From assembly GCA_007116445.1 (NCBI GenBank), contig SKIM01000338.1, positions 1 to 13,476 of the forward strand: 13,476 nucleotides of DNA. The letters run 5' to 3'. The position numbers and the translations under genes are program-made. The notes beneath the pieces were generated by a model. That model did not search any database and was not told the origin of the DNA. It was given only the letters and a program-made list of their open reading frames with translations. The DNA comes from Natronohydrobacter sp. (GTDB lineage Bacteria; Pseudomonadota; Alphaproteobacteria; Rhodobacterales; Rhodobacteraceae). Within the stretch, counting starts at the first letter, position 1. The number at the start of each line of letters is the position of its first letter. This document shows, one piece after another, positions 12,033-13,476 of this stretch.

Positions 12033-13319
12033 CTATTCGAAATGATGCCGGATCTTGCGCACCATGCCCCAGACGCCCAGCACCACCAGCGGCGCGAGAA
12101 TGGCCATGCCGACGCCCCTGGAAATACCGAGGGGCTCCATCAACACAGGCATCGCCACATAGGCCACCAGATTGACCGCATAATAGCTGATCGCGACCAC
12201 GGACAGCCCTTCGACCGTGTTTTGCAAACGCAACTGCATATCGGCGCGCTTGTCCATGCTCGCCAACAGCGCCTGGTTCTGCGCCGAGCGTTCGACATCG
12301 ACCCGCGTGCCCAGCAACTGGCCCGCGCGCATGGCGCGTTCGGCCATCTTGGTCAGGCGCGCTTCAGCTGATTTCACAGTCCGCATCGCCGGGTCATACC
12401 GCCGGGTCATGAATTCATGCAGGGTCTGGCGCCCGTTGAAGCGCTCCTCGCGCAGGACATCGATGCGCTGATGCACCAGCGCTTCATAGGCCCCTGTCGC
12501 GCCGAACCGAAACGACGTCTCGACCATCATGTTTTCCAGCTCCGAGGAAATGCTCAGTAGCCTGTCCAGCGTTTCCGCCGATTGCGACTCGGGCTGCTTC
12601 ATCGCGCGGGTCATCTTTGAGAGCTGGTCATCGAGCTCTGCCATCTTCGGGGACAAATCACGCGAACGCATCAACCCGAGCATGGAGATCGTCTTGTAGG
12701 TCTCGATCTCGCAAAGGCGCTGGATGATCCGCCCCACACGACGCCCGCCCGTGCCGCGCTTGACAAACACTGCCATGCGCACATGACCCGCGCGGTCAAT
12801 GCGGAAGTCGCTGGCGATGATGGCGGATTGATCGATCACATATGACGCGGCAAGGCTTTCGGGCACGAACCAGTCCAGCAGTTTTTCGACCATGACCTTG
12901 GGGTCTTCGTGCATCTCCTCGATCTGGAACAGGATCGAGGTCAATCGCTTGCCCTGCGATTCGTTGAGCCAGGTTTCGGGAAACACATCGAAAGAGCCGG
13001 GATCAAAAGCCCGCGTTGGCAGCCCCTGCTCGAACGCGGTGTAAGTCACGAATTCGGTGTGACTTTCCCATTTCACATGATGTCGTCCCAGATCAGCAGA
13101 ATGATGCGTCGCGCCCGGGGCCGGGTGGCCAGCGCCGTGCTTGTCCAGCAGTGACAGAAGATGCGCGCGGTCGCGATCTCGGTCGCGCTTGGCAGCATCT
13201 CGCTCGGGTTTCAAGGCCACGAAGACGGCTACCCCCGGAACGGTGATCTTCGGCGCTGGGCGCGCGTGCAGTTCGTTCACCAGCGTATAACGGCTGGGAT
13301 AATCCTGTATCGGGGGCAT
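12033..13319 (-). CDS. DUF3422 family membrane-anchored protein
   Basis: A 428-residue protein starting MPPIQDYPSRYTLVNELHAR, which matches the conserved beginning of DUF3422 proteins (RxxLxNELHARP). The middle part (about 220-370) is predicted helical and charged, rich in short heptad-like stretches (for example MAELDDQLSKMTRAM). Two hydrophobic segments close to the C terminus (about 380-400 and 405-422, near VVAISYYAVNLVAYVAM and ILAPLVVLGVWGMV) should anchor it, followed by a basic tail KIRHHFE. No catalytic motif is evident and the function of the family is unknown. The frame is open 43 codons upstream with a Cys-rich extension, rejected because the conserved start is internal. It is convergent with the ABC exporter. 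Confidence 0.88.
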   Translation of the reverse strand: MPPIQDYPSRYTLVNELHARPAPKITVPGVAVFVALKPERDAAKRDRDRDRAHLLSLLDKHGAGHPAPGATHHSADLGRHHVKWESHTEFVTYTAFEQGLPTRAFDPGSFDVFPETWLNESQGKRLTSILFQIEEMHEDPKVMVEKLLDWFVPESLAASYVIDQSAIIASDFRIDRAGHVRMAVFVKRGTGGRRVGRIIQRLCEIETYKTISMLGLMRSRDLSPKMAELDDQLSKMTRAMKQPESQSAETLDRLLSISSELENMMVETSFRFGATGAYEALVHQRIDVLREERFNGRQTLHEFMTRRYDPAMRTVKSAEARLTKMAERAMRAGQLLGTRVDVERSAQNQALLASMDKRADMQLRLQNTVEGLSVVAISYYAVNLVAYVAMPVLMEPLGISRGVGMAILAPLVVLGVWGMVRKIRHHFE

Positions 13320-13476
13320 CCGGGCAAAGCCTTGTGACAGTTCAGACAAGCAATAAGTGTATTCTGCGACGCAGCAAAAGAAAGGGGTCACGCGGCAGAG
13401 ACCGGGACACATGCATTTGTGCAACAGAAATGACGCGAAGCAACCCACTTCTGCGGCAGACAGACCGGGTTTGGCA

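Noticed and set aside
13412..13423. TGCA-N4-TGCA symmetry upstream of the DUF3422 gene
   Set aside because: TGCA half-sites are self-palindromic and too short; they are expected by chance. There is no second copy nearby.
13320..13448. Cys-rich 43-residue extension of the DUF3422 protein
   Set aside because: The family's conserved beginning is at ATG 13319, and the extension has no similarity I recognise. This stretch more likely holds the promoter; I could not choose a convincing one.
1..13476. CRISPR, mobile element, phage or defence system
   Set aside because: There are no regularly spaced repeats, no transposase or integrase, no attachment-site duplication of the tRNA 3' end, and no nuclease or defence domain in any supported gene.

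Overview
The window looks like a chromosomal segment of an alphaproteobacterium, most likely of the Rhodobacteraceae/Paracoccaceae type. It is GC-rich. It carries the tRNA-Trp / secE / nusG / rplK / rplA neighbourhood typical of the class, a Rhodobacter-type phosphatidylethanolamine N-methyltransferase, a DUF3422 protein and a DUF1127-like small protein. I see no insertion sequence, phage gene, CRISPR array or toxin-antitoxin pair. Gene order and codon style look like core chromosome.

Layout. Bases 2-826 (+) hold the 3' part of a YnjB-like ABC-transporter substrate-binding protein. It converges on rplA across a strong bidirectional hairpin (873-898). The minus strand then reads, from high to low coordinates, tRNA-Trp (4103-4178), a sulfotransferase-fold gene that starts only 14 nt past the tRNA, secE, a terminator-like hairpin, nusG, a structured leader, rplK and rplA. 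This is the protein export / transcription elongation / L1-stalk cluster, but rplA is not followed by rplJ. Divergent from the tRNA lies a 53-residue DUF1127-like protein whose end overlaps the convergent coaD gene. Bases 4503-6814 (-) carry coaD, a CBS-domain-pair protein and a dGTPase-like HD hydrolase (dgt). An ErpA/IscA-type Fe-S carrier diverges from dgt through an 82-bp shared promoter region.

Downstream on + is pmtA, preceded by a striking 9+5+9 bp palindrome. A 12-bp-stem hairpin separates it from a convergent minus-strand pair: a universal stress protein followed by a sodium:alanine (AGCS) symporter. Upstream of that pair, in an AT-rich patch, are two tandem TTTCG-N9-CGAAA dyads placed where class I activator sites would be expected. 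The window ends with a full-length ABCB-type exporter half-transporter (+) and a convergent DUF3422 membrane-anchored protein (-). Their stop codons are separated by only 3 bp.

Most genes are conserved housekeeping genes. No coherent new multi-gene system stands out. The unusual content is regulatory or organisational: the paired dyads upstream of usp, the palindrome upstream of pmtA, the sulfotransferase-fold gene joined to tRNA-Trp, and the terminator between secE and nusG. Promoter calls come from reading hexamers by eye and are tentative.
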